From assembly GCA_041161065.1 (NCBI GenBank), contig JBEAVE010000040.1:1-64000 (forward strand): 64,000 bases of DNA, read 5' to 3'. The notes beneath the pieces were generated by a model. The model searched no databases, was not told the origin of the DNA, and was given only the letters and a program-made list of their open reading frames with translations. The position numbers were made by a program, and so were the translations under genes. Shown piece after piece: positions 43,360-51,864 of the stretch. Numbering within the stretch: the stretch's first letter is position 1; the number at the start of each line of letters is the position of its first letter. The stretch is from DYRG01 sp041161065. GTDB taxonomy: Bacteria > Pseudomonadota > Gammaproteobacteria > Beggiatoales > Beggiatoaceae.

Positions 43360-43862
43360 CGGGGATTTTGTAAATAAAGACAAATGGTTTCTGGCGTGCC
43401 ATTCTGCACGATTTCAATCATATTATCGTTAATTGTTTCAATAATTGAACCGTCGGGCAATTCATCTAATTTTGCATACCGTTTGATTTTCTTTTCTTTA
43501 TCCAAAATGAGAACAAAACGGGTTTTATTTTCTTTCACAATTCCTCTAATTTCCCAATCGCGAACGATTTCAGGTTTCGGCGGCGCAGCGGGTTTCACGG
43601 GCGGTGGTGGCGGCGGTGTTCCAGTGGGAGGAGGTGGCGGCGGAGGCGGGGGTTCTCGCCAGGCTTTTTTCTGACGAATTACCTCAAAAAATGCTTTATA
43701 ATCAGTGGGTTGCTGCAATTCAGACATTTGCCAATTATCAGCAACCGGTAAAGCATTTGATTTGGGCGTTGGAGAAGAAATCATTTGAAATGCCAAACTT
43801 GCATTAATAATAACAAGCCCCGCTAATCCTAATAGACTGTATTGTAAGGTTTTTGAAATCAT
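43356..43862 (-). CDS. Type II secretion protein, XpsN/GspC-like (HR domain)
   Basis: This 168-residue protein has one N-terminal membrane helix (about 8-28) and a Pro-rich linker with runs of nine and six prolines (about 78-100). A C-terminal homology-region domain follows (DWEIRGIVKENKTRFVLIL to MIEIVQNG). That layout is the GspC/PilP type, which links the inner-membrane platform to the secretin. Position after gspM matches XpsN of Xanthomonas. The ATG overlaps the gspM stop by four bases. The secretin gene gspD does not follow. Confidence 0.78.
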   Translation of the reverse strand: MISKTLQYSLLGLAGLVIINASLAFQMISSPTPKSNALPVADNWQMSELQQPTDYKAFFEVIRQKKAWREPPPPPPPPPTGTPPPPPPVKPAAPPKPEIVRDWEIRGIVKENKTRFVLILDKEKKIKRYAKLDELPDGSIIETINDNMIEIVQNGTPETICLYLQNPR

Positions 43863-44425
43863 GGCGCGTCCACCGGCACTTGAAAATAAGCCGTCACCAC
43901 CAACGTAAAACGCCCATTTGGCGGGGCTTGAATATCCAATCGATCCACAATCACCCATTGCGGATGATTTGCCATATTGAGCAACAGTTGTTCAAACCCC
44001 TCAGAAACAAATACCCCGTCCATTTGCGCAGAAATCTGCCAAAGCGGTGGTTGCTCTTTTGTTTCAATCGGTTCTTCCACTGTTAAACGATGCACTTGTA
44101 ATTTCACCGCTTTTGCTTGATTATCCAACCAAGTTTGCAAAGTTGCTTGCGCCAATCCTTTGCTGGTTGATTTCCATAGTTTCTCTTCTAAAGGGATTTT
44201 TAATGCTCTCATTTGCTCAATTCTAGCTACCCATTGTGTTTCATTACTAACGGTTTGTAATTGCATTAAATGGCTGGCTTGAGATTGGTAATCTTTCATC
44301 AACTTTTGGCGATAATCATCAATTGCTAAAATTCCATAAAAGACTAATATCGTTGCAATCAACCACAAACCGAATCGTAATCGGATATTTGTTCGCAATT
44401 CTTGTAAAGGATTTTCAAATTCCAT
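43859..44425 (-). CDS. gspM: Type II secretion system protein GspM
   Basis: This 188-residue bitopic inner-membrane protein has a short cytosolic start, a helix at about 18-35, a coiled coil and a periplasmic ferredoxin-like domain (about 85-185). The sequence is poorly conserved and the call rests on architecture and on position between gspL and the GspC-like gene. GspM pairs with GspL in the assembly platform. Confidence 0.75.
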   Translation of the reverse strand: MEFENPLQELRTNIRLRFGLWLIATILVFYGILAIDDYRQKLMKDYQSQASHLMQLQTVSNETQWVARIEQMRALKIPLEEKLWKSTSKGLAQATLQTWLDNQAKAVKLQVHRLTVEEPIETKEQPPLWQISAQMDGVFVSEGFEQLLLNMANHPQWVIVDRLDIQAPPNGRFTLVVTAYFQVPVDAP

Positions 44426-44426
44426 A

Positions 44427-45461
44427 TTATTTCTTATTTACTTTCATTGAAATCGTTAATTGATTTGCCATTTTTGAGCTCGATTTTACATCAGAAAACA
44501 GCGGAATGGTTTGATAAGTGCTGACATAATAAGAAGGTTCGAGCGGCGCGCCTTCAATTGTAAAACTCACTTCGCCGGTTTGATAATGCCAGTCGATTAT
44601 TTTAATCATTTGAGGCAGTTTCTCAACAATTTTTGCCATAATTTCTAAATTATTTGGATACACATTCAAACCCAATAATCGTTCAATATGTTTTTGCTCA
44701 TTAATGGTTTGAGTTTTTGCTGCTAAAATGGGATTTGCTTTGTCATTTAATTCCGCAATCTCGGTTTGTAAATTTATATAAGCAGAATACCATTTATAAA
44801 TAAAAATACCTTCCCACATAAATGCACTGATAGAAATCACTGCTAAAACCGCAATTAACCAGCGTTCTTGTAATAAACCAGACGAACGAAATGCACTGCG
44901 CGCTTTACCCCAAGGTTTCTCTAAAAAAGGGCTATCTTGTAAAGGAGTATCCGTGAATTCGGTTGCATTGTATGCTCTCAAAAAAGTTTGCCATTCTTTG
45001 ATTTCTGGCAATTGCGTCCACCAACGACTTGCAATCAAAATATTATCGCGCCAAATTTGTCCTTCAATACCATCAAAACATTTCAATAATTGCACGCCAT
45101 TCTCTAATGTTGAACGAAACAATGTTTCAGGTATTGAATAAGCATTTTTAAGATTTTGCTCAAGTTGGGCGGTTTCTATTTTAGAGGAATCCCACACCCA
45201 AGTTTGCGCAACTCCTTGTTTCCAAACACTAAAACTACTACCTTCGGGAAATGGATTCCATTGTTGAATGTGTGTTTGTAAAACGGCATCGCGGCGATTG
45301 ACGGGAATCTCGCGCAAATCGAAGCATCGATAATGGCACAAAGCCCGCGAAATCACCCATTCTCGGCGACCGTTGCCGTGGGTGGGCGGAATAATGTCAG
45401 CGAGGCGTTGTTGGTAACGTCGCGGCAAAAACAGGGGTTTTCGCATAAATGGGAGTTGCAT
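44427..45461 (-). CDS. gspL: Type II secretion system protein GspL
   Basis: This 344-residue platform protein has a cytosolic actin-like domain (about 20-190) that binds the GspE ATPase in relatives, a membrane helix (about 200-220), a coiled coil and a periplasmic domain. It is divergent from enteric GspL and closer in layout to XpsL/PilM-PilN-like versions. The start lies inside gspK (65-base overlap); MRKPLF at 45446 is an alternative start. Confidence 0.75.
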   Translation of the reverse strand: MQLPFMRKPLFLPRRYQQRLADIIPPTHGNGRREWVISRALCHYRCFDLREIPVNRRDAVLQTHIQQWNPFPEGSSFSVWKQGVAQTWVWDSSKIETAQLEQNLKNAYSIPETLFRSTLENGVQLLKCFDGIEGQIWRDNILIASRWWTQLPEIKEWQTFLRAYNATEFTDTPLQDSPFLEKPWGKARSAFRSSGLLQERWLIAVLAVISISAFMWEGIFIYKWYSAYINLQTEIAELNDKANPILAAKTQTINEQKHIERLLGLNVYPNNLEIMAKIVEKLPQMIKIIDWHYQTGEVSFTIEGAPLEPSYYVSTYQTIPLFSDVKSSSKMANQLTISMKVNKK

Positions 45462-46545
45462 TTTTATAACTATTATTCAAAGGTAAATCAAGCACATATT
45501 CAACCGTCCACGGACGATTTCCTTTCGCTGCAAATGGCATCACCGTAAAATGAATTTGCCGCATTTTGTTTTGTCCATGATACCACAAAGTTAGGCGCAT
45601 TTGATTAGATGCAAAAAACGCCAATTGCTCGGGTTCATATAACAACGGCACACCCACAATTTCATTTAATTCTAAATAATTTCTTATCGGCATTTTCTTT
45701 CGTGCTGTAATAATTTTTTGTGCAGTTCCTATATCAATTCCATTCAAACTTTGTAATACCAATAAAGGTGCAGTATTAAAATTAGGTGTTCCCAAATAAG
45801 CACTCACATTTGTTAATTGTCCAAAAACATTATTTTCCCACACACTTGGAAATTTTTTCCAATCAATAATTTCTTGCATTTCCTCTGCGGTACGGACTTT
45901 ACGATTTAAGGGGGGTTTTAATGCCTTTTCTTTATAGTCACGACTTTCTGCACCATTCACTTGATACAAATCATCAAAATCAATGTAATCTTGAAACTTT
46001 GCAACCAACGGTTGGCGATGTTCTATGGGCACGCCTAACAAACCCAATAAACGCTCCAAGTTGTTCCCATCGACAAACCCCAAACTTAATAACCCATGTT
46101 TATCTTGAATTGCAAACCGAACATCACCAAATCCATAATAACTTTTATCATCTAATGCTAATTCATTGCCCGTTGGATCATAATTGATAACTTCTTCATC
46201 AAAATCAAGCTGTTGATCTTGTTTCTTTATGAACTTTTTAAGCGCAGCATCTAATCGGGCATTCATTTCTTCTTCGGTAAGTTTTTTAGGTTTTTTCTTA
46301 TTGTGATCCTCTAATAATTCTGGTATGCTTAATCCTCCTAAATTGTAACGCTGTGTTGCAAACAAATACATTAACGTTGCTTGCGTGCTGTACATATCAA
46401 GATCGGCTTGTGTTTCATTCTGAAGCGATTGTGCAATTTCTAATGCGCGCTGCGTCCATGCAGCAAAGAAACCTGCAATCAAAGACAAAGCCGTTAAAAT
46501 CCATAATACTAATGCCAATACAAATCCTTTTTGAACACGCATCAA
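45397..46545 (-). CDS. gspK: Type II secretion minor pseudopilin GspK
   Basis: This 382-residue minor pseudopilin has a short basic leader and hydrophobic helix (KGFVLALVLWILTALSLIAG), cleaved by prepilin peptidase after the Gly. The large alpha domain typical of GspK follows, including the SAM-like repeats near NGIDIGTAQKIITARKKMP and YLELNEIVGVP. It caps the pseudopilus tip with GspI and GspJ. Its start overlaps gspJ by four bases. Confidence 0.9.
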   Translation of the reverse strand: MMRVQKGFVLALVLWILTALSLIAGFFAAWTQRALEIAQSLQNETQADLDMYSTQATLMYLFATQRYNLGGLSIPELLEDHNKKKPKKLTEEEMNARLDAALKKFIKKQDQQLDFDEEVINYDPTGNELALDDKSYYGFGDVRFAIQDKHGLLSLGFVDGNNLERLLGLLGVPIEHRQPLVAKFQDYIDFDDLYQVNGAESRDYKEKALKPPLNRKVRTAEEMQEIIDWKKFPSVWENNVFGQLTNVSAYLGTPNFNTAPLLVLQSLNGIDIGTAQKIITARKKMPIRNYLELNEIVGVPLLYEPEQLAFFASNQMRLTLWYHGQNKMRQIHFTVMPFAAKGNRPWTVEYVLDLPLNNSYKNATPIYAKTPVFAATLPTTPR

Positions 46546-47222
46546 ATATCCCCTCTTTGAATACTTATCAAAGGATCGTCGTTTGGTTTATCTTTTCCAG
46601 AAATGCGAACCATCCACATAAATGGCTCGTTATTTTTTTTAACTTGCAATAAAATTGTTCGAGGAAGTTGCGCAGGTTTTTCTAATGCCATGATCATTGC
46701 AGAGATTTCATCGAGATTATTAGGTGCTTTAGTTTCTGGAAGCGGAAATGTTTTATGCCAACTGCCATCTTTTGCTTGATAAGAAAAAAAACCTTCATTT
46801 CCTATCCATCTCATTACTTCCCACCACTGTTCTTCACTATTTTTATAACGCAAAATCGTTTCATTATTTTCAAATACCAATTGCCAACCAAAAGCCGTTG
46901 GAATTCCTATGTCATTATCCAATGCAGAAAGGGTTAGTCCACTGAATTCAGTTTCTTTACCTTGAAAGGTTTGTGATTTACGGGTTTGAAATACCACGCC
47001 AACCCCCTCTTCGGGTGGATAATCTGAAATTAGTGCTGATACCGAACTGCGAAACCAATGTTCTCTAATGACACCTTGTTGCAATTCATCTAATGTTTCT
47101 AAAAACTGTCCTCTCAAACTCGCGGTTTGTCCCAGTATTTCAAATGCTAAGGCACTGATTAAACTAAGTAGCACTAAAACCACTAACACTTCCAATAGTG
47201 TGAAACCGTTATTTTGTTTCAT
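46542..47222 (-). CDS. gspJ: Type II secretion minor pseudopilin GspJ
   Basis: This 226-residue minor pseudopilin has the prepilin motif NNGFTLLEVLVVLVLLSLIS, with Glu at +5 after the Gly-Phe cleavage site. A periplasmic beta-rich domain follows. It lies between gspI and gspK, with a four-base overlap at its end. Confidence 0.9.
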   Translation of the reverse strand: MKQNNGFTLLEVLVVLVLLSLISALAFEILGQTASLRGQFLETLDELQQGVIREHWFRSSVSALISDYPPEEGVGVVFQTRKSQTFQGKETEFSGLTLSALDNDIGIPTAFGWQLVFENNETILRYKNSEEQWWEVMRWIGNEGFFSYQAKDGSWHKTFPLPETKAPNNLDEISAMIMALEKPAQLPRTILLQVKKNNEPFMWMVRISGKDKPNDDPLISIQRGDI

Positions 47223-47226
47223 GAAT

Positions 47227-47652
47227 TTACCAAATAGACCTCAAAGAATCCTCTGGTGTACGAACCTGTTGATAACCCGTTAAACGGATAGAAAATCGCG
47301 TGACTATTTGCTCATCTTTTATAATATCAATAACGGTATCATACAAAGCCAATTGAAAATAACCCAATCTTCCCTCTGCATTCACACCATCTTTAGGTCC
47401 ATCAACTAAAGAAGATTGCCAACGAATCAGATATTGATTTAGAACGTGTTCACCTTGCGGTGTTAAAGAAGGATTAACCGTATCAATAAAGGCTAAGGTA
47501 TTTCTAATGAGCTGATTTTTAGCGTGTGCGCCGCGAACTTGTTGTAAATTTATAATATTACTATTAACCCAACTCAACAACGCCATACCTACACTAGAAA
47601 TAAGCACTAATGCAATAATTGTTTCTAAAAGTGTAAAACCACGTTGTTTCAT
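47227..47652 (-). CDS. gspI: Type II secretion minor pseudopilin GspI
   Basis: This 141-residue minor pseudopilin has the prepilin signal KQRGFTLLETIIALVLISSV, with cleavage Gly-Phe and Glu5, and a small globular domain. Order and size fit GspI. It nucleates the pseudopilus tip with GspJ and GspK in characterised systems. Confidence 0.9.
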   Translation of the reverse strand: MKQRGFTLLETIIALVLISSVGMALLSWVNSNIINLQQVRGAHAKNQLIRNTLAFIDTVNPSLTPQGEHVLNQYLIRWQSSLVDGPKDGVNAEGRLGYFQLALYDTVIDIIKDEQIVTRFSIRLTGYQQVRTPEDSLRSIW

Positions 47653-47655
47653 ATA

Positions 47656-48063
47656 TTAAAGCAATTTTGCTGAACAAAAAGGAGGTTCAAGTTTAATCAC
47701 AAATTGCTCTTCGCCATGAAATAGCGTCAAATGCCCTCCTGCACAAGCTCCATTACTCCGAAAACGAATCGGTTGTTGGGTTTGTAATTTCCAACCTTCT
47801 GGTAATTCTAGCAATTTGGGTGCAGTCGAGGGTAAAGGATACACGGTTAAATCAAAGTTTTCTCCCTGTTGAAAGGTCTTAAAATGCAAGCCATTCAATT
47901 GAGAAAGAATATCGTCTTTTTGATAGGAAATAACCATGCCTTCATAAATAGCAGACATTCGAGGTAATGCTAATCCTGTAATAAGTCCTAGCACTAATAA
48001 AACGATAAGAAGTTCTAATAGCGTGAAACCCTTATCTTGGTGGTAAATAACCAATGTCTGCAT
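47656..48063 (-). CDS. gspH: Type II secretion minor pseudopilin GspH
   Basis: This 135-residue pseudopilin has a prepilin signal DKGFTLLELLIVLLVLGLIT and a GspH-type C-terminal domain with a Cys pair (NGACAGGH, then PFCSAKLL). I place the start at 48063 (MQTLVIYHQ), inside the last codons of gspG, because upstream sequence in this frame is antisense-like coding for gspG. The overlap of about 32 bases suggests coupling. Confidence 0.88.
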   Translation of the reverse strand: MQTLVIYHQDKGFTLLELLIVLLVLGLITGLALPRMSAIYEGMVISYQKDDILSQLNGLHFKTFQQGENFDLTVYPLPSTAPKLLELPEGWKLQTQQPIRFRSNGACAGGHLTLFHGEEQFVIKLEPPFCSAKLL

Positions 48064-48457
48064 TAGTGTTTTCTCCCCCCAATTGTCCATCGCCACCAAA
48101 TGAATATAAAGCAAAAGGTTGTCCGTCACTACCGGGAATACTATATTGGTAGGAATGATTCCAAGGATCGAGAGGAATTGCTTCATCTAAATAAGGACCT
48201 TTCCACAACGGTTTAATTCTTTCATCGGCGGGCGGTGTTCTTAACAAGTTCAAACCCTCATCAGCGGTAGGAAAACGTCCAATGTTCAAACGCATAGCTT
48301 CTAATGATCCTTTAAGCATTTTGATTTGAGTTTTGGCGGTTTGAACCTTTGACGCATCAACCTGCGTGAACAAACGCGGTCCAACCAATCCAGCTAACAT
48401 TCCAATAATCACTAAAACCACTAACATTTCTAATAGGGTGAAACCTTGATTCTTCAT
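48032..48457 (-). CDS. gspG: Type II secretion major pseudopilin GspG
   Basis: This 141-residue main pseudopilus subunit has the prepilin signal KNQGFTLLEMLVVLVIIGML, the conserved LDPWNHSYQYSIPG block and the calcium-site region SFGGDGQLGGENTNADIG. ATG at 48457 follows AAGGAAC. It is first of the eight-gene minus-strand cluster. gspE and gspF, which precede gspG in Xps clusters, are absent; a toxin-antitoxin pair lies there instead. Confidence 0.95.
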   Translation of the reverse strand: MKNQGFTLLEMLVVLVIIGMLAGLVGPRLFTQVDASKVQTAKTQIKMLKGSLEAMRLNIGRFPTADEGLNLLRTPPADERIKPLWKGPYLDEAIPLDPWNHSYQYSIPGSDGQPFALYSFGGDGQLGGENTNADIGYLPPR

Positions 48458-48527
48458 ATAAGTTCCTTTAAGTTTCTTAAAATTGCCATTCAAAAGTCGC
48501 CATAATGTACCACAAATTTATGTTATT

Positions 48528-48941
48528 ATGAAGTTTATGAAATCGCACAGACCCCTTATTCATTTGATTAAATACCACTATCCTGAAGTGCAAGCTATTT
48601 ATTTGTTTGGTTCTTATATAAATGGTGGTTTTTCTTCCGATAGCGATGTCGATATTGCTTTATTATTACCATTTGAAAAAAAAGAGCAACTATTAATGAG
48701 CCCGTTACATTTTGTATTAGAAAATTATTTTAATCGTGATGTGGATTTGGTGAATTTACGCGCGGTTTCTACCGTATTTCAAAATATCATTATTAATACT
48801 GGAATGGTTGTTTATTGCGCCGATGAATATTCAAAAGGAATATTTGAAATGCTTGTGTGGTCTTTTTATCAAAAGTTGAATGAAGAGCGCGCAGAAATTC
48901 TTAATGAATTCTTTAAAACAGGTAAAGCCTATGCTATCTAA
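48528..48941 (+). CDS. mntA: MNT-domain nucleotidyltransferase antitoxin MntA
   Basis: This 137-residue minimal nucleotidyltransferase has the GSY(x8)DSDVD motif (residues 28-42, LFGSYINGGFSSDSDVDIAL). In known pairs MntA AMPylates the HEPN toxin HepT and silences it. The ATG at 48528 lacks a clear ribosome site. The stop overlaps the hepT ATG by 11 bases. Confidence 0.88.
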   Translation: MKFMKSHRPLIHLIKYHYPEVQAIYLFGSYINGGFSSDSDVDIALLLPFEKKEQLLMSPLHFVLENYFNRDVDLVNLRAVSTVFQNIIINTGMVVYCADEYSKGIFEMLVWSFYQKLNEERAEILNEFFKTGKAYAI

Positions 48942-49359
48942 CTTTGATGATGTGATAATCAATAAAATTCAAAGTATTCAACGGTGTATTTTAAGGGCAA
49001 CAGAAGAACACCAATTAGCAGGCATATCTTTTATTCAAGATTTTAGTCGTCAAGATGCTGCTGTTTTAAATATTACACGCGCTTGTGAACAAACCATCGA
49101 TTTAGCAAATTACTTAATTAAAAAAAATAAATTAGGCATTCCCAATAGTAGCCGTGAAAGTTTTGAATTGTTAGCACAACATAATATGATTTCAATTTCG
49201 CTTTGTCAGCAATTACAAAAAATGGTTGGATTTCGTAATATTGCTATTCATGAATATCAAAAATTAAATCCTCACATTATTGTTTCTATAATTGAAACGG
49301 GCTTAGAAGATTTATTAGCATTCACTTTTGAAATCAAAAAAGGATTAGTATTCAAATGA
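48931..49359 (+). CDS. hepT: HEPN-domain RNase toxin HepT
   Basis: This 142-residue HEPN (DUF86) protein has the RNase motif R-x4-H-x-Y intact as RNIAIHEY (Arg102, His107, Tyr109), where the Tyr is the residue AMPylated by MntA in characterised pairs. It should cut RNA, often tRNA, when released. It overlaps mntA upstream and shares ATGA with tcdA downstream. Confidence 0.88.
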   Translation: MLSNFDDVIINKIQSIQRCILRATEEHQLAGISFIQDFSRQDAAVLNITRACEQTIDLANYLIKKNKLGIPNSSRESFELLAQHNMISISLCQQLQKMVGFRNIAIHEYQKLNPHIIVSIIETGLEDLLAFTFEIKKGLVFK

Positions 49360-50114
49360 AATGTCATGAAGAAATGTGCGCTCGAACCGAGATTTTATTG
49401 GGTAAAGAAACCTTGCAAATACTCATTAAACCCCGAATTTTAATTGCTGGGTTGGGAGGAGTTGGCGGCTATGTTGCTGAAATGCTTGCAAGAATTGGTT
49501 TTCACGATTTAACCCTATTAGATCATGATGTGGTGTCGCCGTCGAATTTAAATAGACAAATCATTGCGTTACATTCAACTATTGGGCAACCTAAAACCGA
49601 AGTGCTTGCTAAACGATTGCTCGATATTAATCCCGAGATTCGATTAACATTATTAAATCAATTTTTAGAGAAATCAAATGCTAACGATTTGATTGAAAAG
49701 GGAAATTATGATTTTGTGATTGATTGCATTGATTCCATTGCGTGTAAAGCCGCGTTGATTGCAGCGTGTTTGGCGCAAAACGTGCGCATTGCGTCGAGCA
49801 TGGGGGCGGGAAATCGTTTAGATGTGACGCAGGCGCAAATTTCTAAATTAAATCAAACACATAATTGTGGATTAGCGCGAGAATTACGGGCAACGCTCAA
49901 AAAAATGAACGTCAAAACCAATTTTCCGGTGGTTTATTCGCCCGAAAATTCTCGCCAACCCCTGCCGCATCAACCCATCGACGGCGCAATTTCGGGGCGA
50001 CCGCGCGCGGTCAATGGGACAATCGCTTATTTGCCCGCGCAATTTGGGATTTTATTGGCGGGTTTAGTGACAAAAATATTGCTTACTGATCAACAGCTTG
50101 GCGTAGAATCGTAA
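49356..50114 (+). CDS. tcdA: tRNA threonylcarbamoyladenosine dehydratase TcdA
   Basis: This 252-residue E1-like enzyme cyclises t6A in tRNA using ATP. The adenylation domain shows ILIAGLGGVGGYVAEMLARI, LLDHDVVSPSNLNRQI and DCIDSIACKAALI. SMGAGNRLDVTQ and the C-terminal VYSPENSRQP block match TcdA/CsdL rather than ThiF or MoeB. The ATG overlaps the hepT stop; MCARTEI at 49374 is an alternative start. It overlaps the convergent lipase gene by 32 bases. Confidence 0.93.
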   Translation: MKCHEEMCARTEILLGKETLQILIKPRILIAGLGGVGGYVAEMLARIGFHDLTLLDHDVVSPSNLNRQIIALHSTIGQPKTEVLAKRLLDINPEIRLTLLNQFLEKSNANDLIEKGNYDFVIDCIDSIACKAALIAACLAQNVRIASSMGAGNRLDVTQAQISKLNQTHNCGLARELRATLKKMNVKTNFPVVYSPENSRQPLPHQPIDGAISGRPRAVNGTIAYLPAQFGILLAGLVTKILLTDQQLGVES

Positions 50115-50898
50115 TCAACGTCCAACCATCGGCGGGACTCAATCCATGATCGGCGGGAACGGTGTAAATTGTCGCATCTCCTTGAATTGCAGGGACATTA
50201 TTTAAATCTTGGCTAAAGGGCGAAATCAACTGATCACCCAATAAAACTGCGCCTATTCCGCGCACAATCGCAAAATACTTGATTGGCGGGTGCGGTTGCA
50301 CGTTCAACCAATGCAGCAAATTTCCCGCGTAAGGTCTTGTTAAATCAAACAATAATCCTTCCGAATGCCGCAACAAATCCAAACTTGGAAAAATAAAATC
50401 CGCAATTGGCGCAAATGGACGAGTAAAACTTGTTAAATCAAGGGCTTGCTCGGCAGTCGATGTGCCAGAATTCGGGCTGGCAATCGTTGTTAAAGATTTC
50501 ACTTTCACCGCATCATGCCGAATTAACGCCAACCTCGCCGCCACGCCACCCGCAGAATGTCCAATTAAATGAATGGGTTGCGAAGGATATTGGCTTTTTA
50601 ACCATTGCAAGGCGCGATGCAATAAATCGGCTTGAATCATTAACGGCGCAGTTGAAGGTAACTCAATGAGATATAAAGATTTTTGAGCATTTTGAACGCC
50701 AGATATTACACGAATACCCGTTGGTTCAGGGATTAATATGCCCGCCCGCTGCCACTGATCGCCGCTCAAAATCGACACGATTCCCGATCTTTCCCACGCC
50801 CGTGCGTCGCTCGCGTATCCGTGCACCAGCAAAGCAATGTCGGCGTGCGCGAGATTTGATATGAACAATAATGCAGTTATTTTCAATAAGTTAAACAT
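50083..50898 (-). CDS. Secreted lipase-like alpha/beta hydrolase
   Basis: This 271-residue hydrolase starts with a signal peptide (cleavage near residue 19, AHA). The oxyanion loop is ALLVHGYASDARAW. The nucleophile elbow is GHSAGG in LIGHSAGGVAARLALI. A possible catalytic His lies in VPADHGLSP. The layout fits triacylglycerol lipase or esterase families. It is a plausible type II secretion substrate given the neighbouring gsp genes, but this is only a guess. GGAGG precedes the ATG at 50898. Confidence 0.85.
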   Translation of the reverse strand: MFNLLKITALLFISNLAHADIALLVHGYASDARAWERSGIVSILSGDQWQRAGILIPEPTGIRVISGVQNAQKSLYLIELPSTAPLMIQADLLHRALQWLKSQYPSQPIHLIGHSAGGVAARLALIRHDAVKVKSLTTIASPNSGTSTAEQALDLTSFTRPFAPIADFIFPSLDLLRHSEGLLFDLTRPYAGNLLHWLNVQPHPPIKYFAIVRGIGAVLLGDQLISPFSQDLNNVPAIQGDATIYTVPADHGLSPADGWTLITILRQAVDQ

Positions 50899-50959
50899 AA
50901 AGCCTCCGAAAAAATGACGATACAATATAAGTATATCACAGTTTTCTAATATTAAGAAT

Positions 50960-50988
50960 TTGACTTATGTCGTCAAAAAAAACATAAT
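50960..50988 (+). promoter_or_regulatory. Promoter of pssA
   Basis: TTGACT (5 of 6), a 17-base spacer and CATAAT (5 of 6) lie 32 bases before the pssA ATG. Confidence 0.7.
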
Positions 50989-51019
50989 GAAATAAACATT
51001 TAAGGTTAAATAAAGCCCC

Positions 51020-51790
51020 ATGAGTGAAGAAAATTTAAACAATCCACCGATTTCTCCGCCTAAAAGACGCGGTATTTATATTTTGCCAAATTTATTTACA
51101 ACGGCAGCCTTGTTTTCGGGTTTCTACGCAATTATAAATGCCATTCAACAGGATTTCAAAACAGCGGCGATTGCAATATTTGTTGCAATGATTTGGGATA
51201 TGTTAGATGGAAGAATTGCGCGTTTAACCAATACCCAAAGCGCATTTGGTGCAGAATACGATAGCCTTTCTGATATGATTTCATTTGGTTTAGCACCTGC
51301 CGTACTTATTTACCAATGGTCATTAGTAGAACTGGGAGAATTTGGTTGGTTAGCCGCCTTTGTTTATACGGCAGCAACTGCATTACGTTTAGCGCGTTTC
51401 AACACCCAAGTTTCAACAATGGATAAAGCCTATTTCCAAGGGTTAGCAAGTCCCGCCGCTGCCGCCGTAATTAGCGGGGCAGTTTGGTTAGGTAGTTTCT
51501 ATCAAATTCAAGGTCATACAATTAGCTTTTTTACCTTTCCTTTAACGATTCTAGCGGGCGTTTTAATGGTGAGCAATATTCGTTATCGGAGCTTTAAAGA
51601 TTTAGATTTGAAAGGGCGAATTCCTTTCATTAAAGCAGGATTGATTGTTTTGATATTCGTTTTTGTAGCAATTAAACCCTCTCACACCTTATTTCTATTC
51701 TTTTTAGGTTACGCGCTATCTGGACCCATTATGACGCTTCTCGAATTAAACAAACGACGATTGCAACGCCTTAAAAGTGGAGAAACCTAA
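51020..51790 (+). CDS. pssA: CDP-diacylglycerol-serine O-phosphatidyltransferase
   Basis: This 256-residue membrane enzyme makes phosphatidylserine, the precursor of phosphatidylethanolamine. The CDP-alcohol phosphotransferase motif DGRIARLTNTQSAFGAEYDS-LSD is intact (D-G-x2-A-R...G...D-x3-D). Seven to eight hydrophobic segments follow the pattern of the PssA type II family. An N-terminal cytosolic Pro-rich stretch precedes GIYILPNLFTTAALFSGF. Confidence 0.95.
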   Translation: MSEENLNNPPISPPKRRGIYILPNLFTTAALFSGFYAIINAIQQDFKTAAIAIFVAMIWDMLDGRIARLTNTQSAFGAEYDSLSDMISFGLAPAVLIYQWSLVELGEFGWLAAFVYTAATALRLARFNTQVSTMDKAYFQGLASPAAAAVISGAVWLGSFYQIQGHTISFFTFPLTILAGVLMVSNIRYRSFKDLDLKGRIPFIKAGLIVLIFVFVAIKPSHTLFLFFLGYALSGPIMTLLELNKRRLQRLKSGET

Positions 51791-51796
51791 CCCCCC

Positions 51797-51825
51797 TTGA
51801 ATTTGTAATATATAAATGCCATACT
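51797..51825 (+). promoter_or_regulatory. Candidate promoter of the Bax-inhibitor-1 gene
   Basis: TTGAAT, a 17-base spacer and CATACT lie 40 bases before the ATG at 51865. The -10 matches only 4 of 6. Confidence 0.35.
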
Positions 51826-51864
51826 GTAACTTGTTTTAACAATACGCAATAAAGGAGCAATTTT

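Noticed and set aside
43600..43680. GC-rich repeated tract as a microsatellite
   Set aside because: It codes the proline-rich linker of the GspC-like protein, a normal feature of that family.
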